Below are positions 35,463 through 43,411 of a stretch of 64,000 nt of DNA, in pieces. Both the position numbers and the translations under genes were made by a program. This DNA comes from Halomonas sp. 7T (lineage in GTDB: Bacteria > Pseudomonadota > Gammaproteobacteria > Pseudomonadales > Halomonadaceae), in contig NZ_CP087112.1 in the NCBI RefSeq assembly GCF_025643255.1, positions 3,162,001 to 3,226,000 of the forward strand, given 5' to 3'. Numbering within the stretch: position 1 is the first letter of the stretch; each line of letters starts with the position of its first letter. Under the pieces are notes generated by a model. That model did not search any database. It worked only from the letters and a program-made list of their open reading frames with translations, and was not told where the DNA came from.

Positions 35463-36509
35463 ATGAAGGCAAGCAAATCTTTTTCGACTCGTTCAGTAAC
35501 AACGAAGTTATTGACCACGGCGAGCGTCGGCGCATTGCTATTCGGCCTTAGCGCTGCAGCTCAGGCAGACAACTGGCGTTATGCGCACGAAGAGTATGAA
35601 GGCGACGTGCAAGACGTGTTTGCTCACGCGTTTAAGGACTATATTGAAGATAACTCTGACCACACCGTTCAAGTCTATCGCTTTGGTGAGCTTGGCGAGT
35701 CTGACGATATTATGGAACAGACTCAAAACGGTATTCTCCAATTCGTCAATCAGTCGCCAGGTTTTACGGGCTCCCTAATTCCAGAAGCGCAGATCTTCTT
35801 TATTCCTTACCTGCTGCCGACGGATGAAGAAACGGTTCTTACTTTCTTTGACGAAAGTAAGGCTATTAACGAAATGTTCCCAGAGCTTTATGCCGAGCAA
35901 GGCCTTGAGCTGCTGAAGATGTACCCTGAAGGTGAAATGGTCGTAACTACCGATGAGCCGATTAGCTCACCGGAAGATATGAATAATAAAAAGATTCGTA
36001 CTATGACGAATCCACTGCTTTCAGAAACATATGATGCTTTTGGTGCAACACCAACACCGCTACCTTGGGGTGAGGTGTATGGTGGTCTGCAGACCGGCAT
36101 TATTGATGGACAAGAAAACCCGATTTTCTGGATCGAGTCTGGCGGTCTATATGAAGTGTCTCCACACCTTACCTTCACGGGCCATGGTTGGTTTACTACC
36201 GCGATGATGGCTAACCAAGACTTCTATGAAGGCTTGTCTGATGAAGATAAAGAGCTGGTGCGGAATGCCTCTGATGCTGCTTACGACCACACGATTGAGC
36301 ACATCAAAGGCTTGGCAGATGAAGCATTAGCAAAAATCCAAGAAGCGTCTGACGAAGTAACGGTTACGCGCCTGAACGAAGAGCAAATTCAGGCTTTCCG
36401 TGAGCGTGCTCCGCAGGTAGAAGAAGCCTTCTTAGGCATGACCGGTGAGCGTGGTGCTGAGCTTCTTGAGCAGTTTAAAGCGGATCTCGAAGCCGTAACC
36501 AACGAGTGA
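35463..36509 (+). CDS. teaA: Ectoine/hydroxyectoine TRAP binding protein TeaA
   Basis: Periplasmic DctP-family binding protein for osmolyte uptake. The 348-residue precursor has a signal peptide ending near AAQA; the mature part begins DNWRYAHEEYEGDVQDV, which matches TeaA of Halomonas elongata as I recall it. The tract NPIFWIESGGLYEVSP holds the aromatic pocket region. The ATG is preceded by AAGGGG. It is the first gene of teaABCD; a terminator-like hairpin after it fits higher expression of the binding protein. Confidence 0.92.
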   Translation: MKASKSFSTRSVTTKLLTTASVGALLFGLSAAAQADNWRYAHEEYEGDVQDVFAHAFKDYIEDNSDHTVQVYRFGELGESDDIMEQTQNGILQFVNQSPGFTGSLIPEAQIFFIPYLLPTDEETVLTFFDESKAINEMFPELYAEQGLELLKMYPEGEMVVTTDEPISSPEDMNNKKIRTMTNPLLSETYDAFGATPTPLPWGEVYGGLQTGIIDGQENPIFWIESGGLYEVSPHLTFTGHGWFTTAMMANQDFYEGLSDEDKELVRNASDAAYDHTIEHIKGLADEALAKIQEASDEVTVTRLNEEQIQAFRERAPQVEEAFLGMTGERGAELLEQFKADLEAVTNE

Positions 36510-36805
36510 TTAACTGTTTAGCACGCGTGCTTTAACAGAGAGTCACCGCGGGGGCAGCCAACGCTGCCCCTTTTTTATTTTCTTCTATTCAACTGACACT
36601 GATAGCCACTTCACAAAAAAAGCGCATTACTTTTCGTATAAGACAGAAAAATTTACGTACATCCAGCGTTGAAGCGAAAAGGGTTGTTAACCGTTACGCT
36701 ACAAAATGAGTAAGGCCGGACACGCTCCGTTCGGTGGTCAGTTAAGGAAGAACGCTAGTTTGTCTTAAATAGCTAGTCGCCACGCTGCTTAAGAGGAGAT
36801 CGGCC
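36510..36805 (+). other. Intergenic region between teaA and teaB
   Basis: About 296 bases with no ORF. It holds one strong terminator-like hairpin (36551-36576) and then an A/T-rich stretch that could contain a second promoter, though none matches consensus well. GAGGAG precedes the teaB start. Confidence 0.5.
36551..36577 (+). terminator. Attenuating terminator after teaA
   Basis: GGGGCAG, loop CCAACG, CTGCCCC, then TTTTTT. Intact sequence requirements for Rho-independent termination. Partial readthrough into teaBCD would keep the permease below the binding protein. Confidence 0.85.
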
Positions 36806-37384
36806 ATGACCGAAGAAGAATCCGAAATGAATTACAGCTCTGGTTTGCCCGGCATACTGGGGGTGATCGACACTGCAATTAGCAAAATCGAGTCAGTGAT
36901 ACTGGCGATGGGGGTTTTGCTAATGGCGCTGAATACGGTCACCAACGTTGTTGCCCGCTTTGTGTTTGGCAACAGTATTATGTTCTCAGGTGAATTGAAC
37001 CGTATTTTGATCATTATGATTACCTTTGCGGGGATTGGCTATGCCGCCCGCCACGGGCGTCATATTCGCATGTCAGCTATCTACGATGCTTTACCCGTCG
37101 GTGGTCGCAAGGTGCTGATGATAGGCATTTCGTTGTTTACCTCCCTCGTTATGTTTTTCCTGCTCTACTACTCCGTGGTTTACATTCTCGACCTACAAAG
37201 TAAAGGCCGTGTATTGCCGTCACTCGGCATACCCATCTGGATCATTTACGTTTGGGTACCTATGGGTTTCCTGATCACGGGCATTCAATACCTGTTAACG
37301 GCCATTAAAAATCTCACCTCTCGGGATGTATATCTCTCGACAGGGGTGGTCGATGGTTACAAAGATACCGAAACAGAAGTGTAA
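36806..37384 (+). CDS. teaB: Ectoine TRAP transporter small permease TeaB
   Basis: A 192-residue DctQ-family membrane protein with four helices and the typical [17 protein letters not shown] segment. Together with TeaC it forms the Na+-driven permease fed by TeaA. Position between teaA and teaC supports the name. GAGGAG precedes the start; teaC follows after 28 bases. Confidence 0.9.
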   Translation: MTEEESEMNYSSGLPGILGVIDTAISKIESVILAMGVLLMALNTVTNVVARFVFGNSIMFSGELNRILIIMITFAGIGYAARHGRHIRMSAIYDALPVGGRKVLMIGISLFTSLVMFFLLYYSVVYILDLQSKGRVLPSLGIPIWIIYVWVPMGFLITGIQYLLTAIKNLTSRDVYLSTGVVDGYKDTETEV

Positions 37385-37412
37385 AGCAGGGCTTGCACCC
37401 TAGGGGAACGCT

Positions 37413-38696
37413 ATGACGACGATAATGGTAGTCACCATGATTGCCCTGCTGCTGCTGGGCTTTCCTATGATGATCCCGCTAATTACAGCAGCGGTGATCG
37501 GCTTTTATATGATGTTTAACGGCTTCGGCCAAATGGATACGCTAATCCAGCAGATGATGGCGGGTATCCGACCTGCTTCACTGATTGCAGTGCCGATGTT
37601 TATTCTAGCGGCCGATATTATGACGCGTGGCCAGTCTGCTAATCGTCTTATCGACATGGTGATGTCGTTTATAGGCCACATAAAAGGCGGCTTGGCGGTC
37701 AGCACAGCAACGTCTTGTACGCTGTTTGGTGCGGTTTCTGGCTCTACTCAGGCAACCGTTGTCGCGGTAGGTTCACCGCTACGGCCTAAGATGTTGAAAG
37801 CGGGCTATTCTGATCCATTTACACTGGCGCTGATCATCAACGCGAGCGATATCGCCTTTTTGATTCCTCCAAGTATTGGCATGATCATTTACGGGGTTAT
37901 TTCGGGCACCTCAATTGGTGAGCTGTTTATCGCGGGTATTGGGCCAGGGCTCCTCATCCTGTTTATGTTTTCCGTTTACTGCATTATTTATGCGGTGGTA
38001 AAAGATGTACCAACTGAACCCCGTGCCAGCTGGAGAGAGCGCGCTGTTGCCGTACAAAAAGCGCTATGGCCATTAGGTTTTCCCGTCATTATCGTAGGTG
38101 GTATTTACGGCGGCATTTTTAGTCCCACGGAAGCGGCAGCAGCCTGTGTGCTATATGCCGTCCTGCTTGAGTTTGTTGTGTTCCGCTCGCTCAAAATGAA
38201 CGATATTTACGCGATTGCTAAATCCACCGGCTTAATTACCGCGGTAGTTTTCATCTTAGTCGCCGTGGGTAATGGGTTCTCCTGGATTATCTCGTTTGCG
38301 CAGATTCCACAAATGATCTTGGAAGCGGTAGGCGTAAACGAAGCTGGGCCTACGGGTGTACTCATTGCCATCTGCATCTCTTTCTTTGTCGCTTGTATGT
38401 TCGTTGACCCGATCGTGGTGATTCTAGTGCTGACACCTATTTTCGCGCCTGCGATTGCGGCAACCGGCCTAGATCCTGTTCTAGTGGGTATTTTGATTAC
38501 GCTACAGGTGGCGATAGGCTCAGCAACACCGCCCTTTGGCTGCGATATCTTTACCGCCATTGCGATCTTTAAGCGTCCCTACTGGGAAGTTATCAAAGGC
38601 ACTCCGCCGTTTATTTTCATACTGATTTTCGCGGCAGCGCTGCTGATTATGTTTCCGCAAATCGCACTGTTCTTGCGTGATGTTGCCTTCCGCTAA
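37413..38696 (+). CDS. teaC: Ectoine TRAP transporter large permease TeaC
   Basis: A 427-residue DctM-family permease with about 12 helices, including the DctM motifs GAVSGSTQATVVAVGSPL and the proline/glycine-rich FLIPPSIGMIIYG. It couples TeaA-bound ectoine import to a sodium gradient. It is flanked by teaB and teaD in the same order as in Halomonas elongata. Confidence 0.9.
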   Translation: MTTIMVVTMIALLLLGFPMMIPLITAAVIGFYMMFNGFGQMDTLIQQMMAGIRPASLIAVPMFILAADIMTRGQSANRLIDMVMSFIGHIKGGLAVSTATSCTLFGAVSGSTQATVVAVGSPLRPKMLKAGYSDPFTLALIINASDIAFLIPPSIGMIIYGVISGTSIGELFIAGIGPGLLILFMFSVYCIIYAVVKDVPTEPRASWRERAVAVQKALWPLGFPVIIVGGIYGGIFSPTEAAAACVLYAVLLEFVVFRSLKMNDIYAIAKSTGLITAVVFILVAVGNGFSWIISFAQIPQMILEAVGVNEAGPTGVLIAICISFFVACMFVDPIVVILVLTPIFAPAIAATGLDPVLVGILITLQVAIGSATPPFGCDIFTAIAIFKRPYWEVIKGTPPFIFILIFAAALLIMFPQIALFLRDVAFR

Positions 38697-38717
38697 ACCA
38701 CCACAAGGATAACGCGC

Positions 38718-39161
38718 ATGTTTAACCGCATTTTAGTGCCGGTGGATGGCTCAAAAGGGGCAATCAAGGCACTTGAAAAAGCTATCGGACTGCATATGTT
38801 GACCGGCGCTGAGCTTTATCTGCTGTGCGTATTTAAACACCACAGTCTGCTGGAAGCGTCGCTTTCCATGGTGCGGCCTAACAAACTGGATTTGCCCGAT
38901 GATGCGCTTAAGGAGTACGCGACTGAAATCGCCGTACACGCAAAGTCTTACGCGATTGAGCTAGGTGCCGACAGCGCTAGGGTCAGGGCCTTTGTTAAGG
39001 GCGGGCGCCCGTCGCGCACGATTGTGCGTTTTGCCCGTAAGCGAGAGTGCGATCTTATTGTCATTGGCGCTCAGGGTACCAATGGCGAGAAGAATCTCTT
39101 GCTGGGCAGCGTCTCTCAGCGCGTGGCAGGGGCGGCACACTGTCCTACATTGGTGGTGTAA
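38718..39161 (+). CDS. teaD: TeaD, universal stress protein of the ectoine transporter
   Basis: A 147-residue UspA-domain protein with the ATP-loop pattern [20 protein letters not shown]. In Halomonas elongata TeaD is an ATP-binding Usp protein encoded with teaABC that dampens transporter activity. Gene order and length match; the regulatory role is inferred from that precedent. A hairpin follows the stop. Confidence 0.88.
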   Translation: MFNRILVPVDGSKGAIKALEKAIGLHMLTGAELYLLCVFKHHSLLEASLSMVRPNKLDLPDDALKEYATEIAVHAKSYAIELGADSARVRAFVKGGRPSRTIVRFARKRECDLIVIGAQGTNGEKNLLLGSVSQRVAGAAHCPTLVV

Positions 39162-39198
39162 TACGTTAAACCTCTACTCACTTCTGTGGTCTGATCAT

Positions 39199-39248
39199 CA
39201 CCCGCCGTTTCAGGTAATGCAGCCTGGGGCGGCGGGTGTTAGTCTTTA
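39199..39248 (+). terminator. Hairpin after teaD, possible terminator
   Basis: CACCCGCCG and CGGCGGGTG pair over nine bases around a 22-base loop that can form its own CAGG/CCTG stem. Only TTAGTCTTT follows, so termination may be incomplete. Confidence 0.55.
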
Positions 39249-39294
39249 AGGCACTCAATTTTTGGCGTACCGCGCCTCTGAATAAGGTTTGTTC

Positions 39295-39975
39295 ATGAAA
39301 GTATTGCTCTCTTCAACTGCTTTAACGAGTTTACTACTGGTGGCACCTTTCGCCGCGGCGGCTCCTGAAACCGACGAACAGCGCCTTGCTTATAGCTTAG
39401 GGGTTACCTTAGGCGAAAGCATGCAGGCCGATATTGAAGACCTTGATCTCGACGCCTTCACGGATGGCATGCGCGATGTGTTTGAGGGCAATGACTTAGC
39501 GCTTAATGAAGAAGAGATGATGGAGGCGCTGGTGGCGTTCCAGGCACAGTCGATGCAGGCTCGTGAACAGGAAGCCGCTGAAATCGCCCAGCTGAATCTG
39601 GAAGAGGGTGAAGCTTTCCTGGCTGAAAACGCCGAGCGTGATGAGGTGGAAGTAACGGATTCAGGCTTGCAGTACGAAGTGCTTGAGTCGGGTGACGGCA
39701 CAACGCCGAGCGCTGAAGACACCGTTGAAGTGAATTACGAAGGCATGCTGCTCGATGGCACCGTATTCGATAGCTCTTTTGAGAGTGGCCAATCGGTGAG
39801 CTTCCAGGTCAACCAAGTTATCGAAGGCTGGCAGGAAGCGCTCCAACTGATGAGCGTTGGCGATAGCTGGATGCTGTATATCCCTGCCGAGCTTGCTTAT
39901 GGTGAAGGTGGCCAAGGGCCTATTGGGCCGAATGAGATGCTGACGTTCCGCGTTGAGCTATTAGGCGTTGAGTAA
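39295..39975 (+). CDS. Exported FKBP-type peptidyl-prolyl isomerase
   Basis: A 226-residue FkpA/FklB-like protein. Signal peptide (cut near FAAAA), an N-terminal helical dimerisation domain with LAYSLGVTLGESM, then a C-terminal FKBP domain with the VEVNYEGMLLDGTVFDSSF start and PAELAYGEGG loop. It likely assists folding in the periplasm. The esterase gene starts on the base right after its stop codon, so the two are coupled. Confidence 0.9.
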   Translation: MKVLLSSTALTSLLLVAPFAAAAPETDEQRLAYSLGVTLGESMQADIEDLDLDAFTDGMRDVFEGNDLALNEEEMMEALVAFQAQSMQAREQEAAEIAQLNLEEGEAFLAENAERDEVEVTDSGLQYEVLESGDGTTPSAEDTVEVNYEGMLLDGTVFDSSFESGQSVSFQVNQVIEGWQEALQLMSVGDSWMLYIPAELAYGEGGQGPIGPNEMLTFRVELLGVE

Positions 39976-41055
39976 ATGATACGTTCCGCCGCTGCTACGT
40001 CGTGTTTTTTGGGCGCGCTGCTGCTGGTAAGCAGCGCCGCTGCTTTCGCCGAAGATGATGATGAGCCAGAGAACTTACCTGCACTCAGTGCCGCTAGCGG
40101 CCACGCGAGCGTAGTGGGCGTCTCGTCTGGCGGCTACATGGCCACGCAATTGGCAGTGGCTTGGCCAGAGCGCTTTAGTGGCGTCGGCGTATTAGCGGCG
40201 GGGCCTTGGGGCTGTGCCCAGGGGGCGCTCAGTTTGGCGCTTAATCAGTGTATGAACACCCGCCGTGGAGTGCCGTCTCTGGATACACTGGATCAGCGGC
40301 GCGAGCGTTACGAGTCGCTTGAGCAGGTGGGGGAGCGCGGTGCACTTGCTCAATTGCGTGCCTATATATGGCACGGTGATGAAGATGACACAGTTTCTCC
40401 AGAACTGGGGAGCTTGTTAGCCGAACAGTGGCAGCGCTGGCTGGCGTCTTCAGAGCAGGTGCGGTTTGTACGCAGCGAGAACACGGGGCATGGCTGGCCG
40501 ATCACATTGCCCAAACAGTCAAATGCTAGCCCTCAGTCGCTTGGCGGCTGTCGCCAGGGTGGAGGCAGCCACGTGCTTGCCTGTGATGAAGACGTCGCAG
40601 ACGAGATGCTGTCATGGCTCTACCCTGAGCGCTCCTCTTCGCCGAGCAGCGGTGCGTTAGTCGCGTTCGATCAGTCAGAGTTCGAGGAAAAAGGGCTGGC
40701 GGACACAGGCTACGTCTTTATACCGCAAGCGTGTGAAGCGGGCGGCTGCCCCGTGACAGTCGCGCTGCATGGCTGCCAAATGAGTGTTGATGCCATCGGC
40801 GATACTTTTGTTCGTCACAGTGGCCTGAATCGTTGGGCGGAAGAGAACGAGCAGGTGGTGTTATACCCTCAGGCTGAAAGCAGTATGGCGAACCCCCAAG
40901 GCTGCTGGGACTGGTGGGGGTTTGCTGAAAGCACCTGGCAGATCAATCCACTGCATGATACCCGCGATGGCACGCAAGTTAAGGCATTAATGGCCATGCT
41001 GGACAGGCTAGAAGGTGAGGTGACGGAGGAGAGCGCGCCAGTACAAGAGGAGTGA
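39976..41055 (+). CDS. Secreted PHB-depolymerase-like esterase
   Basis: A 359-residue alpha/beta hydrolase with a signal peptide and acidic start of the mature part (EDDDEPE), as in exported halophile proteins. The lipase box GVSSG is at 48-52 (nucleophile S50), a likely acid D138 in GDEDDTV, and a histidine H172 in TGHGWP. The overall pattern resembles extracellular poly(3-hydroxybutyrate) depolymerases. No separate substrate-binding domain is seen; the substrate may be the polymer or its oligomers. Many cysteines could form disulfides. Confidence 0.75.
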   Translation: MIRSAAATSCFLGALLLVSSAAAFAEDDDEPENLPALSAASGHASVVGVSSGGYMATQLAVAWPERFSGVGVLAAGPWGCAQGALSLALNQCMNTRRGVPSLDTLDQRRERYESLEQVGERGALAQLRAYIWHGDEDDTVSPELGSLLAEQWQRWLASSEQVRFVRSENTGHGWPITLPKQSNASPQSLGGCRQGGGSHVLACDEDVADEMLSWLYPERSSSPSSGALVAFDQSEFEEKGLADTGYVFIPQACEAGGCPVTVALHGCQMSVDAIGDTFVRHSGLNRWAEENEQVVLYPQAESSMANPQGCWDWWGFAESTWQINPLHDTRDGTQVKALMAMLDRLEGEVTEESAPVQEE

Positions 41056-41069
41056 CGCGGTATCAACGC

Positions 41070-41678
41070 TTATCCGTCCAGTTCGTTTTCCAATGCTGAT
41101 AATAAGCCGTGGGGCGTGGGCGAGTAGAGCACTCGCTGCAAAATCTCGCCCTCACGGTTTACCAGGAAGAGCGAAGCGCTATGGTCGATGGTGTAACTCA
41201 TCGCTGAATCAGGCGCTTCAGCTCGACGCCAAATAACCCCGTAGCGTGTCGCTACATCTTCCAGCTGGTCTTGGCTGCCCACCAATCCGATGAACGCATC
41301 ACCAAAGAACTGCATATACTCTTTCATGCGTGGCAGTGTGTCGCGTTCGGGATCAACCGTTACCATTAGCGGCACCACGCGCTCACGCTGGGCGTCACTT
41401 AGTTGGGCCAGCGCTTGGCGCTTAACGGCTTGGTTCATTGGGCAAACGTCCGGGCAGTAGGTATAGCCAAACGAAACAATGGCAATGTCGTCTTCATTCA
41501 GTTGTGAGAGCGAGAAGTCACCTTCTTGAGTGGAGGGCATCTCAATGGCTCCGCCGACCGGTTCAGCGCTATCGCTCTCTAAGGTTGTTTGGTAGAGGCC
41601 GATCAGGCTAACCACCACCAGCGCGGCTAACAGGCCTAGGCCAAGCCATAAAGGTTTACGTTTTGTTCTAGCTGCCAT
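41070..41678 (-). CDS. Sco-family copper chaperone (SCO1/SenC)
   Basis: A 202-residue thioredoxin-fold protein with one N-terminal membrane anchor (about 11-30). The copper-binding motif is YTYCPDVCP, with the expected histidine later in TIDHSASLFLV. Sco proteins deliver copper to the CuA site of cytochrome oxidase or protect against copper and oxidant stress. It follows a Cys/His/Met-rich protein gene after five bases on the same strand. Confidence 0.92.
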   Translation of the reverse strand: MAARTKRKPLWLGLGLLAALVVVSLIGLYQTTLESDSAEPVGGAIEMPSTQEGDFSLSQLNEDDIAIVSFGYTYCPDVCPMNQAVKRQALAQLSDAQRERVVPLMVTVDPERDTLPRMKEYMQFFGDAFIGLVGSQDQLEDVATRYGVIWRRAEAPDSAMSYTIDHSASLFLVNREGEILQRVLYSPTPHGLLSALENELDG

Positions 41679-41682
41679 GCTA

Positions 41683-42186
41683 TTAACTCCGAATCACGTC
41701 AAAGTCGAACCAACTGCCCAGTTTGCCTTCTGGGGTATCCAGTATGACACGCGCACGCCAGGGCATAACGGCTTGCGTACAAATACCGACTTGCCCCTGA
41801 CCATGAAAATGCCCCGGCGCCGCGGCGGTTAATCCAAAGCGGTGCACGCCCATATCCATGTCGCGACCAATGAAATCAACGCTAACATGGTGGGCATCAA
41901 TCCCCTCTATATGGACCTCTAGCGGCAAAATTTCCAGTGCCTCAATACGCCCGTCGGTCTCCACGGTTAGCGTAATACGGCCTTTGTCGCCTAGCATGGC
42001 AGAGCAAGGGTGAGCGTGAAGATCACAGTTCGTGCTGGGTGAGAACCAGGTGACATCGCCATCGTCTCGCAGCCAATTGGCAAATACGTACCATGTGCAG
42101 GCGGCGAGCGCTAAGCCGGTCACAAGAATAAGCACTTTAAGCGCGGGAAAACCCGTAAAGTAAACAGGTTTAGACAATTTCTTCAT
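41683..42186 (-). CDS. Membrane-anchored Cys/His/Met-rich protein paired with Sco
   Basis: A 167-residue protein I cannot assign to a named family with confidence. One N-terminal membrane helix (about 16-36) is followed by a probable beta-rich periplasmic domain. Potential metal ligands cluster: C54, H57, H59, C61, then H99-H100, M110, M112, H115, H126, H128, C136 and M141. The layout is FixH- or cupredoxin-like. With the Sco gene five bases away, a part in copper delivery to an oxidase is plausible, but this is inference. Confidence 0.65.
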   Translation of the reverse strand: MKKLSKPVYFTGFPALKVLILVTGLALAACTWYVFANWLRDDGDVTWFSPSTNCDLHAHPCSAMLGDKGRITLTVETDGRIEALEILPLEVHIEGIDAHHVSVDFIGRDMDMGVHRFGLTAAAPGHFHGQGQVGICTQAVMPWRARVILDTPEGKLGSWFDFDVIRS

Positions 42187-42293
42187 GGCAGAATAATCGC
42201 TACGCAGGCCGTGAGGCGGGAGTTTGGCTCATGGTAACAGCAATCGTACGTTTATCGGCTGTGCTGGGATGTCGCACTTACTAAGGAACCACC

Positions 42294-43208
42294 ATGGGGA
42301 GTATTACCGGTGCGCTAGGGCCGCTGTTTTTATTGATTCTTTTAGGGGCGGCCATTGGCTATGGGCGCTGGCCGAACAGCGCTTTTTGGCCGCAAATGGA
42401 GCGCTTAATCTACTTTATGCTGTTTCCGGCCATGTTGGTCAGCACACTGGCTACCGCAGATGTCAGCCAAGTGCCCGTAGTGCGGTTGGCGCTGGTGCTA
42501 TTGGGCGCGATGGGGCTATTTGGGCTGGGGCTATGGTATTTTCGCGATTGGTTGAGGTTATCGCCCGCAGCGTTTACATCGGTGTTTCAAGGGGCCGTGC
42601 GCTTTAATACCTACGTGGGGGTGGCCGGTGCCGCTGCGCTGCATGGCAGTCTCGGCGCCACAACGGCAGCAGTGGCCGTCGCCATCATGGTGCCGGTGGT
42701 CAACGTGATGTGCGTTGCCAGTTTTGTCGCTGCAGGCACCCTGGGAAGCGCAGGTTTGGGTAAAAGCGCCATAGCGCTAGCGAAAAACCCGTTAATACTG
42801 GCCTGTTTGGCAGGTATCGCACTGAATCTGACGGGGGTAGGTCTGCCTGGTTGGAGCCAAGACACTATGGAGCTTCTAGGCGGTGCGGCATTGCCGTTAG
42901 GGCTCGTGGCGGTTGGCGTCGCACTGCGCCCATCGGCATTGCTAAGGGTTGACCGAGGGGTGGTGGCGACTAACAGCATTAAACTGCTCTTAATGCCGGC
43001 ATTTGTGTTGTGCCTGGCCTGGGCGTTGGGATTGGATGCTGTCAGCCGCGATGTCGCGCTGCTATTTGCCGCGCTGCCGACGGCAACATCGGCCTATATC
43101 CTTGCCCGGCAGCTGGGCGGCGACGCCGAAATGATGGCTGCGATTATTACCGGGCAAACGCTGTTGGCTATGTTGACGTTGCCGCTGTGGCTGAGATTAG
43201 TGGTGTAG
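42294..43208 (+). CDS. AEC-family (auxin efflux carrier-type) permease
   Basis: A 304-residue inner-membrane protein with about ten helices in the two-half arrangement of the auxin-efflux/malate permease family. The segment FNTYVGVAGAAALHG and the C-terminal FAALPTATSAYILARQLGG are typical. Bacterial members move organic acids such as malate or malonate; the substrate here is unknown. Divergent from the Sco pair. Confidence 0.82.
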   Translation: MGSITGALGPLFLLILLGAAIGYGRWPNSAFWPQMERLIYFMLFPAMLVSTLATADVSQVPVVRLALVLLGAMGLFGLGLWYFRDWLRLSPAAFTSVFQGAVRFNTYVGVAGAAALHGSLGATTAAVAVAIMVPVVNVMCVASFVAAGTLGSAGLGKSAIALAKNPLILACLAGIALNLTGVGLPGWSQDTMELLGGAALPLGLVAVGVALRPSALLRVDRGVVATNSIKLLLMPAFVLCLAWALGLDAVSRDVALLFAALPTATSAYILARQLGGDAEMMAAIITGQTLLAMLTLPLWLRLVV

Positions 43209-43240
43209 CTAAAAATAAATAAAAAGTATTCGCATTTAGG

Positions 43241-43269
43241 TTGACGAGTTAAATGAGAATGATTATATT
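43241..43269 (+). promoter_or_regulatory. Strong sigma-70 promoter of the candidate small RNA
   Basis: TTGACG (43241-43246), a 17-base spacer, and TATATT (43264-43269). It is among the best sigma-70 matches in the window. No ORF of useful length follows before a strong terminator about 110 bases downstream. Confidence 0.82.
43249..43267 (+). promoter_or_regulatory. Fur box overlapping the small-RNA promoter
   Basis: Against the Fur consensus GATAATGATAATCATTATC I count 14 of 19 matches, with 13 of the last 15 (ATGAGAATGATTATA). It covers the spacer and most of the -10 hexamer, so iron-loaded Fur would block RNA polymerase. Confidence 0.7.
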
Positions 43270-43275
43270 GTGATG

Positions 43276-43410
43276 GTCAGCGTTTGATGAGACGTTGGCA
43301 GCCACGACAGCTGCTTGGTAAACATTATCACCAGTTTTCTGTCATGGTTTCTCCCTCTCATTGCTAGTCACGGTCTTTTGCCGCTCCCCTTGGAGCGGCT
43401 TTCTTTTTTT
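43276..43410 (+). ncRNA. Candidate Fur-repressed small regulatory RNA (RyhB/PrrF-like)
   Basis: A transcript starting about seven bases after TATATT would run about 135 nt to the T-tract ending near 43410. There is no start codon with a ribosome-binding site and no ORF. The layout (Fur-blocked sigma-70 promoter, short non-coding body, strong terminator) is that of iron-sparing small RNAs. The body has the stretches CACGACAGCTGCTTGG (43303-43318) and CTCATTGCT (43357-43365), which recall the conserved CACGACATTGCT / CATTGCT region of enterobacterial RyhB as I remember it. Ends are estimates. Confidence 0.68.
43380..43410 (+). terminator. Strong terminator of the candidate small RNA
   Basis: GCCGCTCC, loop CCTT, GGAGCGGC, then TTTCTTTTTTT. 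An eight-pair GC-rich stem with a long T-tract. It is about 170 bases beyond the AEC permease stop, so it could also serve that gene. Confidence 0.9.
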
Positions 43411-43411
43411 C

